A stretch of DNA of 64,000 bases from Candidatus Altimarinota bacterium (GCA_028713225.1 JAQTOS010000001.1:62001-126000), one strand, 5' to 3'. Positions 10,955 to 21,682 are shown, counted from the stretch's first letter. Numbers and translations: made by a program. The notes: generated by a model not told the origin, from the sequence alone.

Positions 10955-11062
10955 CTCCCCTTGGGCCCTAAAGGATACACCTTCGGATAAAGGGGAGAAA
11001 TTAGAAATAGAAAAACTTATGTCCTATTTCTTCCCTTTCCAAGGGAAGTCCCCCGAAGGGGG
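10955..11062. repeat. Cluster of GC-rich palindromic repeats between yvcK and the LtaS-like gene
   Basis: Three hairpins in a 162-bp spacer: CTCCCCTT/AAGGGGAG (10955-10962 with 10990-10997), TTCCCTT/AAGGGAA (11031-11037 with 11041-11047) and CCCCC-GAA-GGGGG (11050-11062). The GC content is far above the surroundings. They could act as terminators for yvcK, but lack clean T-runs, so a repeat-element origin is more likely. Confidence 0.8.
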
Positions 11063-11073
11063 ATTGGTTTACT

Positions 11074-12054
11074 CTATTTTACCCAACCGTCTATGATATC
11101 AGATATAACAGCTGCTAATTTCTCTGGTTTATGTCTAACGAAATCAGTTTCATTAAGTAAATCTCGTTCTATTACTTTGTAAGATTTACCTTCAAAATCT
11201 GAAATATCTTTTAATTTTACTGGTTGTTTCATATCTTCTTCTTCATATTTTTCTACCATTTCTTCTGATATATATCAGTTATTCACTATTACATAATCTA
11301 GGTTTCAAACTCAAAGATATCTTTCAACTACATTTACAAAATCTATAACTTCAAAATTTGTAGTTTCACCATGTTTTGTCATGATATTACAAAAGTAAAC
11401 TACTTTAGCATCACTGTTTGCAATAGCTTCTTTAACTCATTTTACAAGTAAATTTGGAATAATTGAAGTATATAAATCTCAAGGACCAATTATGATAATA
11501 TCTGAATTTTCAAGCACATCTTTAGCTCTTGGATTTACAGAAACTTCTGGTTTCAAGAAAGCATCTATAATAAGTAAATTAGCATCATGAACAGGACAAT
11601 CAATATTTGTTTCTCCTTCTATTATTTCTCAGTTTTCTAGTTTTACACATAAATCTGATTTTTCTTTTGTAACTGGAACAACTTTCCCTTTTACTCTAAA
11701 CATTTTTGAAACTTCTTGTAAACCAGCTTCAAAATCACCTGTTATATCAGCCATAGCAGTTATAAGCAAATTTCCTACAGTATGTCAACTAACTGAAGAT
11801 TTTTTTTCAAATCTATACTCAAAAAGTTTTCTTAAAACTTCTGATTCTTGACTAAGAGCCAAAATAGCTCTTCTCAAATCACCAGGAGGAAGTATACCAA
11901 ATTCATCTCTAAGTACTCAAGTACTTCATCCACTATCACTCATAGTTACTATAGAAGCCAAATTTAAGTTTTCAAATCCTTTTAATCAAGTTAGTACATT
12001 ATATGAACCTGTTCCTCATCAAATTGTTGTTACATTTACTTTGTTTTCTAGCAT
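11074..12054 (-). CDS. yvcK: YvcK/CofD-like gluconeogenesis factor
   Basis: A 326-aa protein, the usual YvcK length. The N-terminal GGGTGSYNVL (residues 12-21) and SIVTMSDSGGSTGVLRDEFG are hallmark YvcK/CofD motifs, followed by ILPPGDLRRAI and HTVGNLLITA. In Bacillus YvcK is a UDP-sugar-binding protein needed for cell shape and growth on gluconeogenic carbon. Several signature glycines are TGA. It is separated from the LtaS-like gene by the repeat cluster, and both may act in envelope biogenesis. Confidence 0.92.
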
Positions 12055-12194
12055 TTTTTGTTGTTGATTTTATATTATAACTTTAGTATTTTATGTAATT
12101 TCTGAAAAAGTCAATTTTTGAAATTTTTATATTTGAAAGAAAAGCTAGTTTAAATATAATGAGCAAAATAAATATAATATAAAACTAAATAAAT

Positions 12195-12689
12195 ATGAAA
12201 ATAGAAACAGGAGAAAAAAATGAAATACTTAGAACTGTAAGCACAAAAATCGCAAAAGACGAAATAAAAAAATATGCTGCAATCTGAAAAGAAATGATAA
12301 AATATACAAAAAATCCAGATCATGGAGGAGTTGGACTTGCTGCACCTCAAGTCTGAATAAATAAAAGACTTATAGTTGTTAGTTTGCTTAGAAACCGGGA
12401 TGATGAAAATTTTTCAACAATTATGATGATAAATCCAGAAATTCTAGAATTTTCTAACGATTTAGAAACAGAAAGTGAGTGATGTTTATCAGTTCCTGGA
12501 AAAAAATGAAAAGTAGAAAGGTATCATTCTATAAAAATCTCATTTTTAGATGAAAAATGAAGCGAAAAAGTATTGAAACTAGTATGAGTTCCCGCTCGTA
12601 TAGTTCAACACGAAATAGACCATTTAAATTGAGTTTTATTCACTGATAGAGTTTGAGAAAAAACAATAAAAAAAGAAGTTCTGGTTTAG
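12195..12689 (+). CDS. def: Peptide deformylase
   Basis: A 164-aa metalloenzyme that removes the formyl group from nascent N-termini. All three family motifs are present: GVGLAAPQVG (about residues 46-55), EGCLSVPG with metal ligand Cys97, and QHEIDH at 138-143 giving His139, catalytic Glu140 and His143. The Gly of EGCLSVPG and of the first motif's end are TGA. The start is the ATG at 12195. It is transcribed convergently with secY and shares the long hairpin at its 3' end. Confidence 0.96.
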
Positions 12690-12709
12690 AACTTCTTTTT
12701 TTATTGTTT
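12661..12709. terminator. Long perfect-stem terminator overlapping the end of def
   Basis: A perfect 22-bp stem (12661-12682 with 12688-12709), loop GGTTT. It includes the last codons and stop of def and ends 6 bp before the secY stop (12715-12717), so it can serve both convergent genes. Confidence 0.9.
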
Positions 12710-12714
12710 AATTT

Positions 12715-13983
12715 TTATCTGAATTTATCGTAATCGTACATCTTCATTTCAGTATCAACTTTTCTAATTAAGTCTAGAATAACTGAAACTATGATTATAA
12801 GACCGGCTCCACTGATAAGTAGATTAACACTTTGTCCCATTAATTTACTCATAACATATGGTAAAACTGCAATTATCGCAAGGAATCAACCACCAAATAA
12901 ATTTAATCTAGCAGAAACTTTTGAAAAATATTCAGATGTTTCAACTCCTGGTCTGATACCTGGAATATAACCACCTCTTTTTTGAATACTTTCAGCAACT
13001 TGGTCAGTATTGAATGTAATAGATACGTAGAAGAAAGAGAAAAGTATAACAAGTATAAAATATACAGCTATAAATGCCCAACTTGGATTATTCATACCAA
13101 AGTATTTTACCAAGAAATCTCAAACATCACGAGCAGCATATGAACCACTAGTAGAAAGGATTTGTCCGATAATAGAAGGAAATGTTACAAGAGATACAGC
13201 AAATATGATAGGCACCATTCATGCTTGATTGATTCTTATTGGAAAATAAGATTTTTCTTCACCTCAAGTTCTAGTATATATAATTGGAATTCTTCTGTTT
13301 CATTCAGTAAATCTTATGATTATATATATGATTATAAGAGTTAAAACTAGAAGTCATGCAAATAAGCTATATGCACCAGTAGAAAAATAGTTTATTATCA
13401 TACCTGGAACTCAAGCTAAAACTCAAGCAGTGATGATAACTGATATACCATTACCAATACCATATTCTGTCATTATTTCACCTAACCACATCAGAAACAT
13501 AGTTCAAGTAGTAATAACAAGCATTGCAGTAAATACAACTGACCGATCTGTAGTATTTATGATAGAACCACCAGCTAAATTATTTAGTAGAAGAATCATA
13601 CCATAAGATTGTACGAAAGCTAAAGGTAAAGCTAACCATCTAGTAATTTTATTGATTTTCTTTTGTCCTTGTTCACCTTCTTTTTGCATAGCTTCTATTT
13701 TAGGAACTATAACTCAAAGTAGTTGTACTATAATCAAAGCATTGATATATGGAGAAAGTCCCATAAGAATAACAGAGAAATGTTCTATTCATCCTCCCAT
13801 TAAAGCTGAGAAAAAAGCAAGACCTTGTTGTTGTTTAATAATAGCAGCAAGACCATCAGTGTTTACACCCGGAACAGGTATTACAGATAAAAATTTAAAA
13901 ACTAGTACTGTAGCAAGAGTAAAGATAATTTTTTTTCTTAAATCTTTTACAGCAAAGATAGATTTCATATGTTTCAAAATCAT
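12715..13983 (-). CDS. secY: Preprotein translocase subunit SecY
   Basis: A 422-aa, ten-helix channel protein of the Sec translocon, the normal length. Family segments include IPVPGVNTDGLAAIIKQQQG with the plug region, RWLALPLAFVQSYG, VSITFNTDQVAESIQKRGG and the C-terminal DTEMKMYDYDKFR. It follows L15, as in spc operons, but after a terminator and a 130-bp gap, so it may have its own promoter (possible TATACT -10 near 14020 on the minus strand). ATG at 13983 is used; an ATG five codons later is also possible. No adk, map or infA follows. Confidence 0.97.
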
Positions 13984-14064
13984 AAAAAACTATTTATATT
14001 AAATAATAAATTCGCTCATCAGTATAAGGAAAAATAAAAAAAGTAAAGTTTTTTTGAAGACAAA

Positions 14065-14100
14065 AATAAAAAGCTAGAAAATTAATTCTAACTTTTTATT
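14065..14100 (-). terminator. Terminator between rplO and secY
   Basis: AATAAAAAG..TAGAA pairs with TTCTA..CTTTTTATT across a short loop (14065-14080 with 14086-14100), with a T-rich stretch following on the minus strand. It separates the ribosomal cluster from secY. Confidence 0.7.
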
Positions 14101-14113
14101 TATTTGATTGAAA

Positions 14114-14575
14114 TTAAGCAGTGATTAGTTCAACTTTACCACCAACTTTTTCGATTTTTTCTTTAGCAGCATCTGAAATTTTATCAGTTTTGATAGTTAC
14201 TTTAGAAGTTAAATCTCCGTTTCCTAATACTTTAAGACCAGCAGATTTATTTCTTATTACTTTGTTTGCAAGAAGTACTTCTTTTGTTATTTCAGTTATA
14301 CCTTTAGAAGCAAGAAGCTCTAAATCATCTAAATTAACAATGTTATATTCTGTTTTAAACATAGCATTTGAGAAACCTTTCAATTTTGGCATTCTTCTGA
14401 ATAAAGGAGTTTGTCCTCATTCAAACCAAGCAGGAACTCATCCACCAGATCTAGCATTTTGACCTTTACAACCTTTACCACAAAATGTTCATTTACCTGA
14501 TCCATTTCATCTACCAAGTCTTTTTGATTTATTTCTGGCACCTGTATTAGGTCTTAGAGTGTTTAATAAAACCAT
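14114..14575 (-). CDS. rplO: Ribosomal protein uL15
   Basis: A 153-aa protein. The N-terminal LRPNTGARNKSKRLGRGNGS and GKGCKGQNARSGG motifs and the GFSNAMFK region are typical of L15, which binds 23S rRNA late in large-subunit assembly. Glycines in the RLGRG/GKG segment are coded by GGT and TGA side by side. It follows S5 directly, without an L30 gene between, as reported for CPR bacteria. Confidence 0.96.
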
Positions 14576-14619
14576 AATTATTTTTTATAATTAATAATTA
14601 ACAATTAATAATCAAGAAG

Positions 14620-14671
14620 AGTAGTAACAAGTTGCAAGCTACAAGTATTTTCATTCTTGCGACTTACTACT
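14620..14671 (-). repeat. Long imperfect hairpin between rpsE and rplO
   Basis: AGTAGTAA..AGTTGCAAG at 14620-14638 pairs, with a small bulge, with CTTGCGACTTACTACT at 14656-14671; outer AAGAAG/CTTCTT arms extend it. It occupies the 117-bp gap where L30 would lie in other bacteria. It could be a repeat element or an mRNA processing site. Confidence 0.7.
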
Positions 14672-14692
14672 TATTACTAAAAAACTTCTTTA

Positions 14693-15178
14693 TTATTTAA
14701 AACTAGATAAAGCTTTTATAGTAGCTCTAGCATTGTTTATAAGGTTGTTTGAACCATATCTTTTAGCTAAAACGTCTGTATAACCAGCAACCGCTAAAAC
14801 TTTTCTAGCAGCACCTCCGGCAATTAATCCAGTACCTTCTGAAGCAGGGTGAACCATAACAACAGCAGATTTATTTTTAACTTTTACGTCATATGGAACA
14901 GTACCATTTTCGATTTTAACTTTCGTTAAATTCTTTTTAGCATTGTTTATAGCTTTTGCTATAGAATCAACAACTTCCCAAGATTTACCAGTTCAAAGAC
15001 CAACGTTACCTTTACCGTCTCCGATAACAACTACAGCTCTAAACCTTAATTGTCTACCTCAAGCAGTAACTCTAGTAACTTTGTCAATCGCTAGCAATTC
15101 TTCTTTAAACTCTTTTTTTTGTTCACTAGAATTCCTAACTGGTCTTCTAGTTACTTCTTTTTTATCAGTTCAAGTCAT
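14693..15178 (-). CDS. rpsE: Ribosomal protein uS5
   Basis: A 161-aa protein with the S5 RNA-binding core (ELLAIDKVTRVTAGGRQLRF), the conserved VVIGDGKGNVG loop and the C-terminal SEGTGLIAGGAARKVLAVAG. It acts in decoding fidelity and mRNA unwinding in the 30S subunit. Length is normal. Glycine of TAGGR is coded by TGA. It starts 21 bp after the stop of L18. Confidence 0.97.
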
Positions 15179-15199
15179 AAAAAATCGTAACTTAAATAA

Positions 15200-15544
15200 T
15201 TAAAATTTTAATCCACCATCTCTAGCAGCATCAGCCAAAGCTTTTACTCTTCAATGATATTTAAAACCACCTCTGTCAAAAACAACAGCATCAATTCCTT
15301 TTGCTAATAATTTTTTTGCAACATCTTGCCCAACAGCTTTAGCCATTTCAACTTTTGTTCCAGATTTAGTTAATTTTAGATCTGAAGATGATTCTATAGT
15401 CGTACCTGTAGTATCATCTATGGCTTGTACATATACATTAGAGTTACTTCTGAAAACAGTTAATCTAGGTCTAGTCGCAGTTCCTGTGAATTTAGATCTA
15501 ACTCTAACTTGTCTTCTAACTCTTTTTAATACTTTTTCTAACAT
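15200..15544 (-). CDS. rplR: Ribosomal protein uL18
   Basis: A 114-aa 5S-rRNA-binding protein with [29 protein letters not shown] and the C-terminal [20 protein letters not shown], ending in the L18 signature ARDGGLKF. The Gly in YHGRV is TGA. Confidence 0.97.
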
Positions 15545-15580
15545 AAATTTTGTTTATAAGTAAATAACATTATTTATTTA

Positions 15581-16132
15581 TTATTTTTTCTTACCTGATT
15601 TTCAAGCTTTTCTTCTAACAACTTCATCAGTATATTTAATACCTTTACCTTTATATGGTTCAGGTTTTTTCTTAGCTCTAATTTTCGCAGCAAATTCTCC
15701 AATAAGTTGTTTATCAATACCTGAAATATGAAGAGTATTCTTCAATTTTTCATCCATTGCTACCTTTATTCAAGCAGGAACTGGCATTTCAACTTTATGA
15801 GAGTATCCGATACTTAGAACTAATTTATCTCAAACAACTTCGAATTTGTATCAAACTCAGTTGATTTCTAATGATTTTTTAAAACCAGTAGAAACTCATT
15901 CAACCATATTTGCTATTAATGCTCTTGTTGTTCCCCATAAAGCTAAAGCTTTTGAGTCAGTATTATCTACTGGTGATACAACAATTGTATTGTTTTCTTT
16001 TACAACATTAACCAATGAAGTGAATTCAAAATTCAAAACCCCAAGAGGTCCTTTTACTTCTATTGTTGATGCTGCTAGATTTGCTTCTACTTTGTCTCCT
16101 AAAACTATAGGCAATTTACCAATTCTAGACAT
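15581..16132 (-). CDS. rplF: Ribosomal protein uL6
   Basis: A 183-aa protein with two L6 domains: [15 protein letters not shown] at the N-terminus and the second-domain motif [20 protein letters not shown] near the C-terminus, followed by [11 protein letters not shown]. The start at MSRIG (16132) matches the family; an ATG three codons earlier is less likely. It binds 23S rRNA near the factor-binding site. Normal length. Confidence 0.97.
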
Positions 16133-16164
16133 AAAAAACACTTATTAATTAAATAAATTCTAAA

Positions 16165-16557
16165 TTAGAATATTTCACACATCAATTCTCCACCTACTCA
16201 TAGACTTCTTGATTCATATCAAGTAATCACTCATTTAGGAGTTGAAACTATGTAAATTCATTTACCATTTCTTGATTTTTTAATATCTTTTGCAGATATA
16301 TATATTCTTTGACCTGGTCTTGAAATTCTTTTAAAAGTAGGGATATATTTAGTAACTCTTACATCATTCAATGTAACAATTAAAACTTTTTTAACACCTT
16401 CTTCTTTGATTTCAAAATCAAGAATATAGTTATTTTTCTTTAATATTTTTAAAATATCAGATTTTAATCTTGAAAACGGAATTGAAACTTCTCTTATTCT
16501 AGAAAGATAAGCATTTCTCAATCTAGTTAATAAATCTGCTATTGGATCTATTATCAT
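16165..16557 (-). CDS. rpsH: Ribosomal protein uS8
   Basis: A 130-aa protein starting MIIDPIADLLTRLRNAYL, the S8 signature, and ending with the conserved STPKGVITGYESRSLGVGGE region, where four glycines are split between TGA and GGT/GGA. S8 binds helix 21 of 16S rRNA and in many bacteria represses the spc operon. Confidence 0.97.
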
Positions 16558-16593
16558 ACATATAAAAACTTAAAAACTAAACTTTTTAATCTA

Positions 16594-16815
16594 TTACCAA
16601 CTTGATTTTCTTACACCTGGCAATTCACCTGCATTAGCTTTTTCTCTAATACAGATTCTACACATATCGAATCTTCCGATGTATCATCTAGTTCTACCAC
16701 AACAACTACATACATTAAAAACTTTTGTAGCCATTTTTGGTTTTCTTCAATCCTTAATTGCTCTTAAAAACTTTTCTTTAAGTTTCGCAGCTTTTGCAAT
16801 TTTTGACTTTCTCAT
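16594..16815 (-). CDS. rpsN: Ribosomal protein uS14, zinc-binding type
   Basis: A 73-aa protein with a CSCC..CRIC zinc ribbon (VCSCCGRTRGYIGRFDM followed by CRIC) and the C-terminal GELPGVRKSSW. Zinc-type S14 is usually 61 aa; this one has a longer basic N-terminus (MRKSKIAKAAKLKEKF). A downstream ATG (MATKVFNV) exists but would drop the conserved basic segment. Confidence 0.95.
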
Positions 16816-16840
16816 TTAAAGTAAAAATTAGAAATTAAAA

Positions 16841-17380
16841 CTATTTAGCAAATGGTACTCCCATAAGTTCAAGTAACTTTCTTCAAGAATCCTTAGTAGT
16901 ATTCTTAGTAGAAATTGTTATTTGTAAACCATGAGTTTTTACTACATCATTTTGAGGAACTTCTGGAAATATAGTATGTTCTTTAATTCAGAAATTATAA
17001 TTTCCTTCATTATCAAAACTTTTCTTAGGGATTCATCTGAAATCTCTAACTCTTGGTAAAACAACGTCAATCATTTTTTCCAAGAAATTATACATTTTTT
17101 CACCTCTAAGTGTTACTGATAATCAAACAGGCATTCCTTCTCTAAGTTTGAAGTTAGATATAGATTTTTTTGCATATCTAACAGTACAAGCTTGACCAGA
17201 TATTAGATTTAATGCTTGTTTTAGTGGTTCAAAATCTTTATTTCCTTGTTTGATATAAGTACCAATTCACATATTCAAAACAATTTTTTCGATTTTTGGA
17301 GCTTGCATTATATTTGCATATCCTTCACTTTTCATAAGTTCTGGAAGAACTTGTTTAGTATACTTTTCTTTAAGATACAT
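16841..17380 (-). CDS. rplE: Ribosomal protein uL5
   Basis: A 179-aa 5S-rRNA-binding protein, exact family length. Motifs include [19 protein letters not shown], the [20 protein letters not shown] loop (P-site tRNA contact) and the C-terminal [10 protein letters not shown] and [20 protein letters not shown] codons fall at conserved glycines. Confidence 0.97.
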
Positions 17381-17412
17381 CTTTGTTAAAATGTTATAAA
17401 AATAATCTTTTA

Positions 17413-17754
17413 TTATTTGATTATTGCATCCTTCATTGCTTTTCAAGCTTTGATAGCTTGTTTTGAATATCTAAATTTCTTAGATATTCCTTTTTCTTCA
17501 ACTAAAGTAAATCAAACTCTAGTAGGTTTTCCTGTAACAGGACAAATTAGCATTACATTTGATGCTTCAACTGGTTTTTCAAATTGTACAATTTGACCAG
17601 GAGTATTACCAAACTTTTTAATATGTCTAGTTACAACATTCACTCATTCAAGTAAAACTTTTTCTTCTTTTATAAATGCTTTTAGTACTTTAGTTTCCTT
17701 TCCAGCATCTTTTCAAGACATAACTTTTACTTTATCTCAAGTTCTTATTTTCAT
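17413..17754 (-). CDS. rplX: Ribosomal protein uL24
   Basis: A 113-aa assembly-initiator protein with a KOW motif: KIRTGDKVKVMSGKDAGKE at the N-terminus. [18 protein letters not shown] and [16 protein letters not shown] are typical. Both glycines of the KOW core before KDAGK are TGA. Confidence 0.96.
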
Positions 17755-17781
17755 AAATAAAAAATTTTTAAAATAAATTTA

Positions 17782-18150
17782 TTATAAAACTTCCGGAGCT
17801 AAACTCACTATTTTTTGATATCCAAGAGCTTTTAATTCTCTAGCAACTGGACCAAAAATTCTTGTTCATTTTGGTTCTCCTTTTTCGTCTATTACTACAG
17901 CAGCATTATCATCAAATCTAACGTATGAACCGTCTTTTCTTCTGATTTCTTTTGCAGTTCTAACAACTACTAATCTTACTACTTTTTTCTTTTTGATAGT
18001 TCAATCTGGAGAAGCTTTTTTAACAGAAGCAATTATTACATCACCCACTGAAGCATATCTTCTTTTAGAACCACCAAGAACTTTTATACATAAAAATTCT
18101 TTAGCTCAAGTATTATCAGCAGATACTAATCTTGATTCAGTTTGTATCAT
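17782..18150 (-). CDS. rplN: Ribosomal protein uL14
   Basis: A 122-aa protein, exactly the family length. It opens [19 protein letters not shown] and carries [19 protein letters not shown] and [19 protein letters not shown]. It forms intersubunit bridge contacts with 16S rRNA. Confidence 0.98.
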
Positions 18151-18198
18151 AAATAATTAATAATTAATAATTAATATCAGAGTAATAACCTTTTCAAA

Positions 18199-18423
18199 TT
18201 ATGCAGTAACTAAAACCCATCTTTTTAATTTAGATAATGGTCTAGTTTCTTGTATAACAACAATTTCACCTTCAACAGCTACATTGTTTTCATCATGAGC
18301 ATAAAATTTCTTTGTTACTCTATATCTTTTTTTATATATAGGATGGCTTTTGTAAGTATAAACAGATACTACCGCAGTTTTATCCATTTTATTACTTGTA
18401 ACAATACCTTTAATTGTTCTCAT
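18199..18423 (-). CDS. rpsQ: Ribosomal protein uS17
   Basis: A 74-aa protein with the OB-fold signature: [36 protein letters not shown] and [13 protein letters not shown]. One of the few genes here without in-frame TGA. 48 bp separate it from L14. Confidence 0.97.
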   Translation of the reverse strand: MRTIKGIVTSNKMDKTAVVSVYTYKSHPIYKKRYRVTKKFYAHDENNVAVEGEIVVIQETRPLSKLKRWVLVTA

Positions 18424-18460
18424 AAATTTGTATATTAGATTTTTTAAAATACTTTAATTC

Positions 18461-18673
18461 TTAGTTAGAAGAATTTGAAATAGTTTTCACTCTAGCAACA
18501 TATCTTCTTAAAAATTTTACTAGATGAGTTTGTTTAAATTCATTTAAGCTTAATTTCATTTCAAAAGAAAATAATTTTTTTTGAGCATCTTTCAATTCTT
18601 TTCCAAGATCTTCAGATTTCATTTTTCTTAAATCTTCAAGAGATTTTAATTTTAAATCTTTTAATTCTTTCAT
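18461..18673 (-). CDS. rpmC: Ribosomal protein uL29
   Basis: A 70-aa all-helical protein at the exit tunnel, with the L29 pattern LRKMKSEDLGKELKDAQKK, LFSFEMKLSLNEFKQTHLV and RRYVARVKTI. No in-frame TGA. Starts 12 bp after the L16 stop. Confidence 0.95.
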   Translation of the reverse strand: MKELKDLKLKSLEDLRKMKSEDLGKELKDAQKKLFSFEMKLSLNEFKQTHLVKFLRRYVARVKTISNSSN

Positions 18674-18685
18674 TTGCTTGTTTGA

Positions 18686-19090
18686 TTAATCAACTAAGGT
18701 TTTAGTTTTAACTGGTAATTTGTAAGAAGCAAGCCTAAAAGCCTCCCTTGCAGTTTCTGGTGTTACTCACGTAAGTTCAAAAAGAACTCTACCAGGCTTT
18801 ACAGCGGCTCTATACATCTCAACAGATCATTTACCTCAACCCATCGGAACTTCCAATGGCTTCTTAGTATAAGGTTTATCTGGGAATATTCTTATCCATA
18901 ATTTTCCTCATCTTTTTATATGACGAACGATTGCTTTTCTAGCAGACTCAATTTGTCTAGATGTTATATATCATCTATCTATAGTTTTTAAACCAAATTC
19001 TCCGAATGAAATGCTAGAACCTTTTATGGCAAGTCATTTCAATCTTCCTCTCATGGCTTTTCTATATTTAGTCTTTTTTGGTTGTAACAT
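18686..19090 (-). CDS. rplP: Ribosomal protein uL16
   Basis: A 134-aa protein opening MLQPKKTKYRKAMRGRLKG, with ARKAIVRHIKRGGKLGIRI, FPDKPYTKKPLEVPMGGGKG and the conserved GRVLFEL. The MGxGKG loop, next to the peptidyl-transferase centre, uses TGA at its glycines. Confidence 0.97.
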
Positions 19091-19152
19091 AAAAAACTTG
19101 TATTAGTATATAAATAAATTTAAAAAGTCAATTTTATTATTATTTTCAAATT

Positions 19153-19785
19153 TTATTTCTTAAATATATCTCATTTGTAAATCCAAACTTTAATTCAAAT
19201 TGTTCCATAAACTGTTTCAGCTCTAGCAGAAACATAGTCTATATCAGATCTGATTGTTAAAGTAGGAACACTTCCTTCTTTAAATGTTTCAGCTCTAGCT
19301 ATTTCAGCTCAGTTCAATCTTCCTCAAACTTTAACTTTTATTCATTTAGCTCATTTTTCCATAGTTTTTTGAATAGCTTGTTTAATAGCTTTCTTATATG
19401 GAGTTCTTTTTTCTATTTGGTTAGTAATAGAATAAGCAACGATTTTAGCATTTAATTCAGGTTTTTTAATTTCTTTTACATTAATGCTAACTTTAGCATT
19501 AACTTTAGAAGAAAGAAGAGCCTCAATCTTAGCCAAATTTTCGTTATTATTTCATAAAACCAAAGAAGCTTTAATTGTAAAAATATCGATAGAGATATTA
19601 TCTTCTGTTCTTGATATTTTTACATCGCCAGTAGGTATACCAGCTAGTTCTTTTTTAAGAATTTCTCTTATAGAGTTATCGGCATTGATAGAAGCAGCAT
19701 AAGCTTTTTTATCAGCATACCAAGATGAACCCCAGTTTTTTATATAAGGAATTCTAAAAGCAATAGGACTTACTTTATGTCACAT
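19153..19785 (-). CDS. rpsC: Ribosomal protein uS3
   Basis: A 210-aa protein with a KH domain and the C-terminal S3 motifs: [20 protein letters not shown] at the start, KGIKVKVGGRLNGAEIARAE and GTIGIKVGIYKGDIFKK at the end. Helicase and mRNA-entry function in the 30S subunit. The VGGRLNGAEIAR segment contains three TGA-coded glycines. Confidence 0.97.
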
Positions 19786-19812
19786 AAAACTTTTTAAATT
19801 AAAAATAAAATA

Positions 19813-20142
19813 TTATTTTTTTACCTGTAATTCTACCGTTACATTAGTAGTTCTTTTTAGTATTCTATGAGATCTACCTCTAGAGATAGCTTGCCCTCTT
19901 TTGTAAACTAAACCTTTATTTGTTATAATAGTACCTAAGATTAAATCTTCTTTAGATTGTCCATCATTGTTGATAGCATTACTCATTGCTGAGTAAACCA
20001 ATTTGTAAAGTAGACCTGCTCATTTAGTAGGAGCAAATTTCAAAAAATCTAGAGCCTTTGTTACATCTTGTCATCTTACGATTTCAGCAACAACTCTTAG
20101 CTTTTTAGGAGAAATTCTTATATTGTTTCAATAAGCTTTCAT
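19813..20142 (-). CDS. rplV: Ribosomal protein uL22
   Basis: A 109-aa exit-tunnel protein with NIRISPKKLRVVAEIVRGQD, the AMSNAINNDGQSKEDL hairpin and the terminal KRGQAISRGRSHRILKRTTN. Normal length and position between S3 and S19. Confidence 0.97.
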
Positions 20143-20171
20143 AATACTTTTTAAAATTATTTAGATAAATT

Positions 20172-20435
20172 TTATTTATTTCAAGAATGACCTTTAAAGA
20201 TTCTAGTAGGAGAAAATTCACCTAATTTATGTCAAACCATATCTTCAGTTACGAAAACTGGAGTATGAGCTTTACCATTATGAACTCAGAAAGTGTGTCA
20301 TACGAACTCAGGAGTAACTGTACAGTCTCTTGCCCAAGTTTTAATTAACATCTTTTTTGATTCAGTATTAAGTTTTTCAACCTTCTTAAGTAGTCTTTCA
20401 TCTATATAAGGTCATTTTTTAAGACTTCTAGTCAT
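20172..20435 (-). CDS. rpsS: Ribosomal protein uS19
   Basis: An 87-aa protein opening MTRSLKKGPYID (Gly of the family-invariant KKGP is TGA), with TVTPEFVGHTFGVHNGKAHT and KLGEFSPTRIFKGHS. It contacts S13 in the 30S head. Confidence 0.97.
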
Positions 20436-20460
20436 AAAATCAAAATTATAAATTATTAAA

Positions 20461-21309
20461 TTACTTTTTCATTAATTTTCATTTTCTAGTTCTAAGTATC
20501 CATTTGTTTGTAAAACTCTTTTTACTTCTTGTTTTTTTACCAAGAGCATGTGCTCCCCAAGGAGTTTTTGGATATTTCATTCAAATAGATGAATGTCCTT
20601 CTCAACCACCATGTGGATGGTCAACAGGGTTCATTGATTTACCAAGAACTGTTGGTCTCTTTCACATATGTCTAGCTCTACCGGCTTTACCGATAACAAT
20701 TAAACTATGATCTGGATTTGAAACTTGACCTAGAGTAGCAAAACATTTTTTGTTAACTAGTCTTATTTCTCCTGAAGGAAGTTTAACTTGTGTATACTCA
20801 CCTTCTTGTGAAACTATTGTAGCAGATGAACCAGCAGATCTAACTGATGATGCTCATTGTCCTACGATAAGTTCTACATTGTGGATTTGTAATCAAACTG
20901 GAATATTTGATATCATCATTCTATTTCCAGAAACAAGTGGAGCTTTTTCAGAAGTAATTATTTTGTCTCATACTTTTACAGTGTTGTGAGCAAGAATATA
21001 TCTTCTTTCTCAATCAACGTAACATACAAGAGATATCCAAGCTGTTCTATATGGATCATATTCTACTGTTTCTACTTTAGCTGGAATATCCAGTTTATCA
21101 TGGAAATAGAAGTCAATCAATCTATATTTTTGAGCATGTCCAGAACCTTGATGTCTAACTGTAATTCTTCAAGTATTATTTCTACCTGCGTGATTTTGCA
21201 ATTTTACAGTAAGTGCTTTATGCGGTTTTGAAGTAGTTAATTCTTCAAATGTATAACCAGTCATTCACCTTCTACCATTTGTAGTTGGTTTAAATTTCTT
21301 GATTCCCAC
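20461..21309 (-). CDS. rplB: Ribosomal protein uL2
   Basis: A 282-aa protein near the peptidyl-transferase centre, with [45 protein letters not shown] and the invariant [16 protein letters not shown], whose third HGGG glycine is TGA. The only in-frame start that matches the family length is GTG at 21309 (reads [13 protein letters not shown]), a rare non-ATG start in this window. The upstream bases are A/T-only without a Shine-Dalgarno match. Confidence 0.96.
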
Positions 21310-21386
21310 GGTTACAAAAAATTAAAAATTAAAATTTTTAATGCAAAATATTTAAATATTGTTTTCTTAAATATTTTTTCGGGGCA

Positions 21387-21671
21387 TTATTTTACTGCAG
21401 AAAAATCTAGAGTTTGAGATTTATCTTTTAAAGAAATGTAAGCCTTTTTTGAAGGTTTTCTTTTCATAGCAACTCCTTTTTTTAAGAATTTGAATTTTTC
21501 TCTAACAGAAACAATTCTTACATCAGAAACTTCTATGTCATATATTTCTTTAATAGCTTTCTTAACATCTATTTTTGTAGCTCTGCTATCTATTTCTACT
21601 GCGTAAACACCATTTATTCAAGGCATTTTTTCAGTAACTATAGGTTTTTTTATAATATTATACAGACTCAT
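21387..21671 (-). CDS. rplW: Ribosomal protein uL23
   Basis: A 94-aa protein with IIKKPIVTEKM, NGVYAVEIDSRATKIDVKKA, IKEIYDIEVSDVRIVSVREK and a basic loop. It forms the docking site at the tunnel exit for trigger factor, also encoded in this window. 77 bp separate it from L2. Confidence 0.95.
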
Positions 21672-21682
21672 AGCTTTGTTTA

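Noticed and set aside
14121-14462. 113-aa plus-strand ORF over rplO (and similar plus-strand ORFs through the ribosomal cluster)
   Set aside because: Exact antisense shadows of L15 and its neighbours; no ribosome-binding context, no family similarity.
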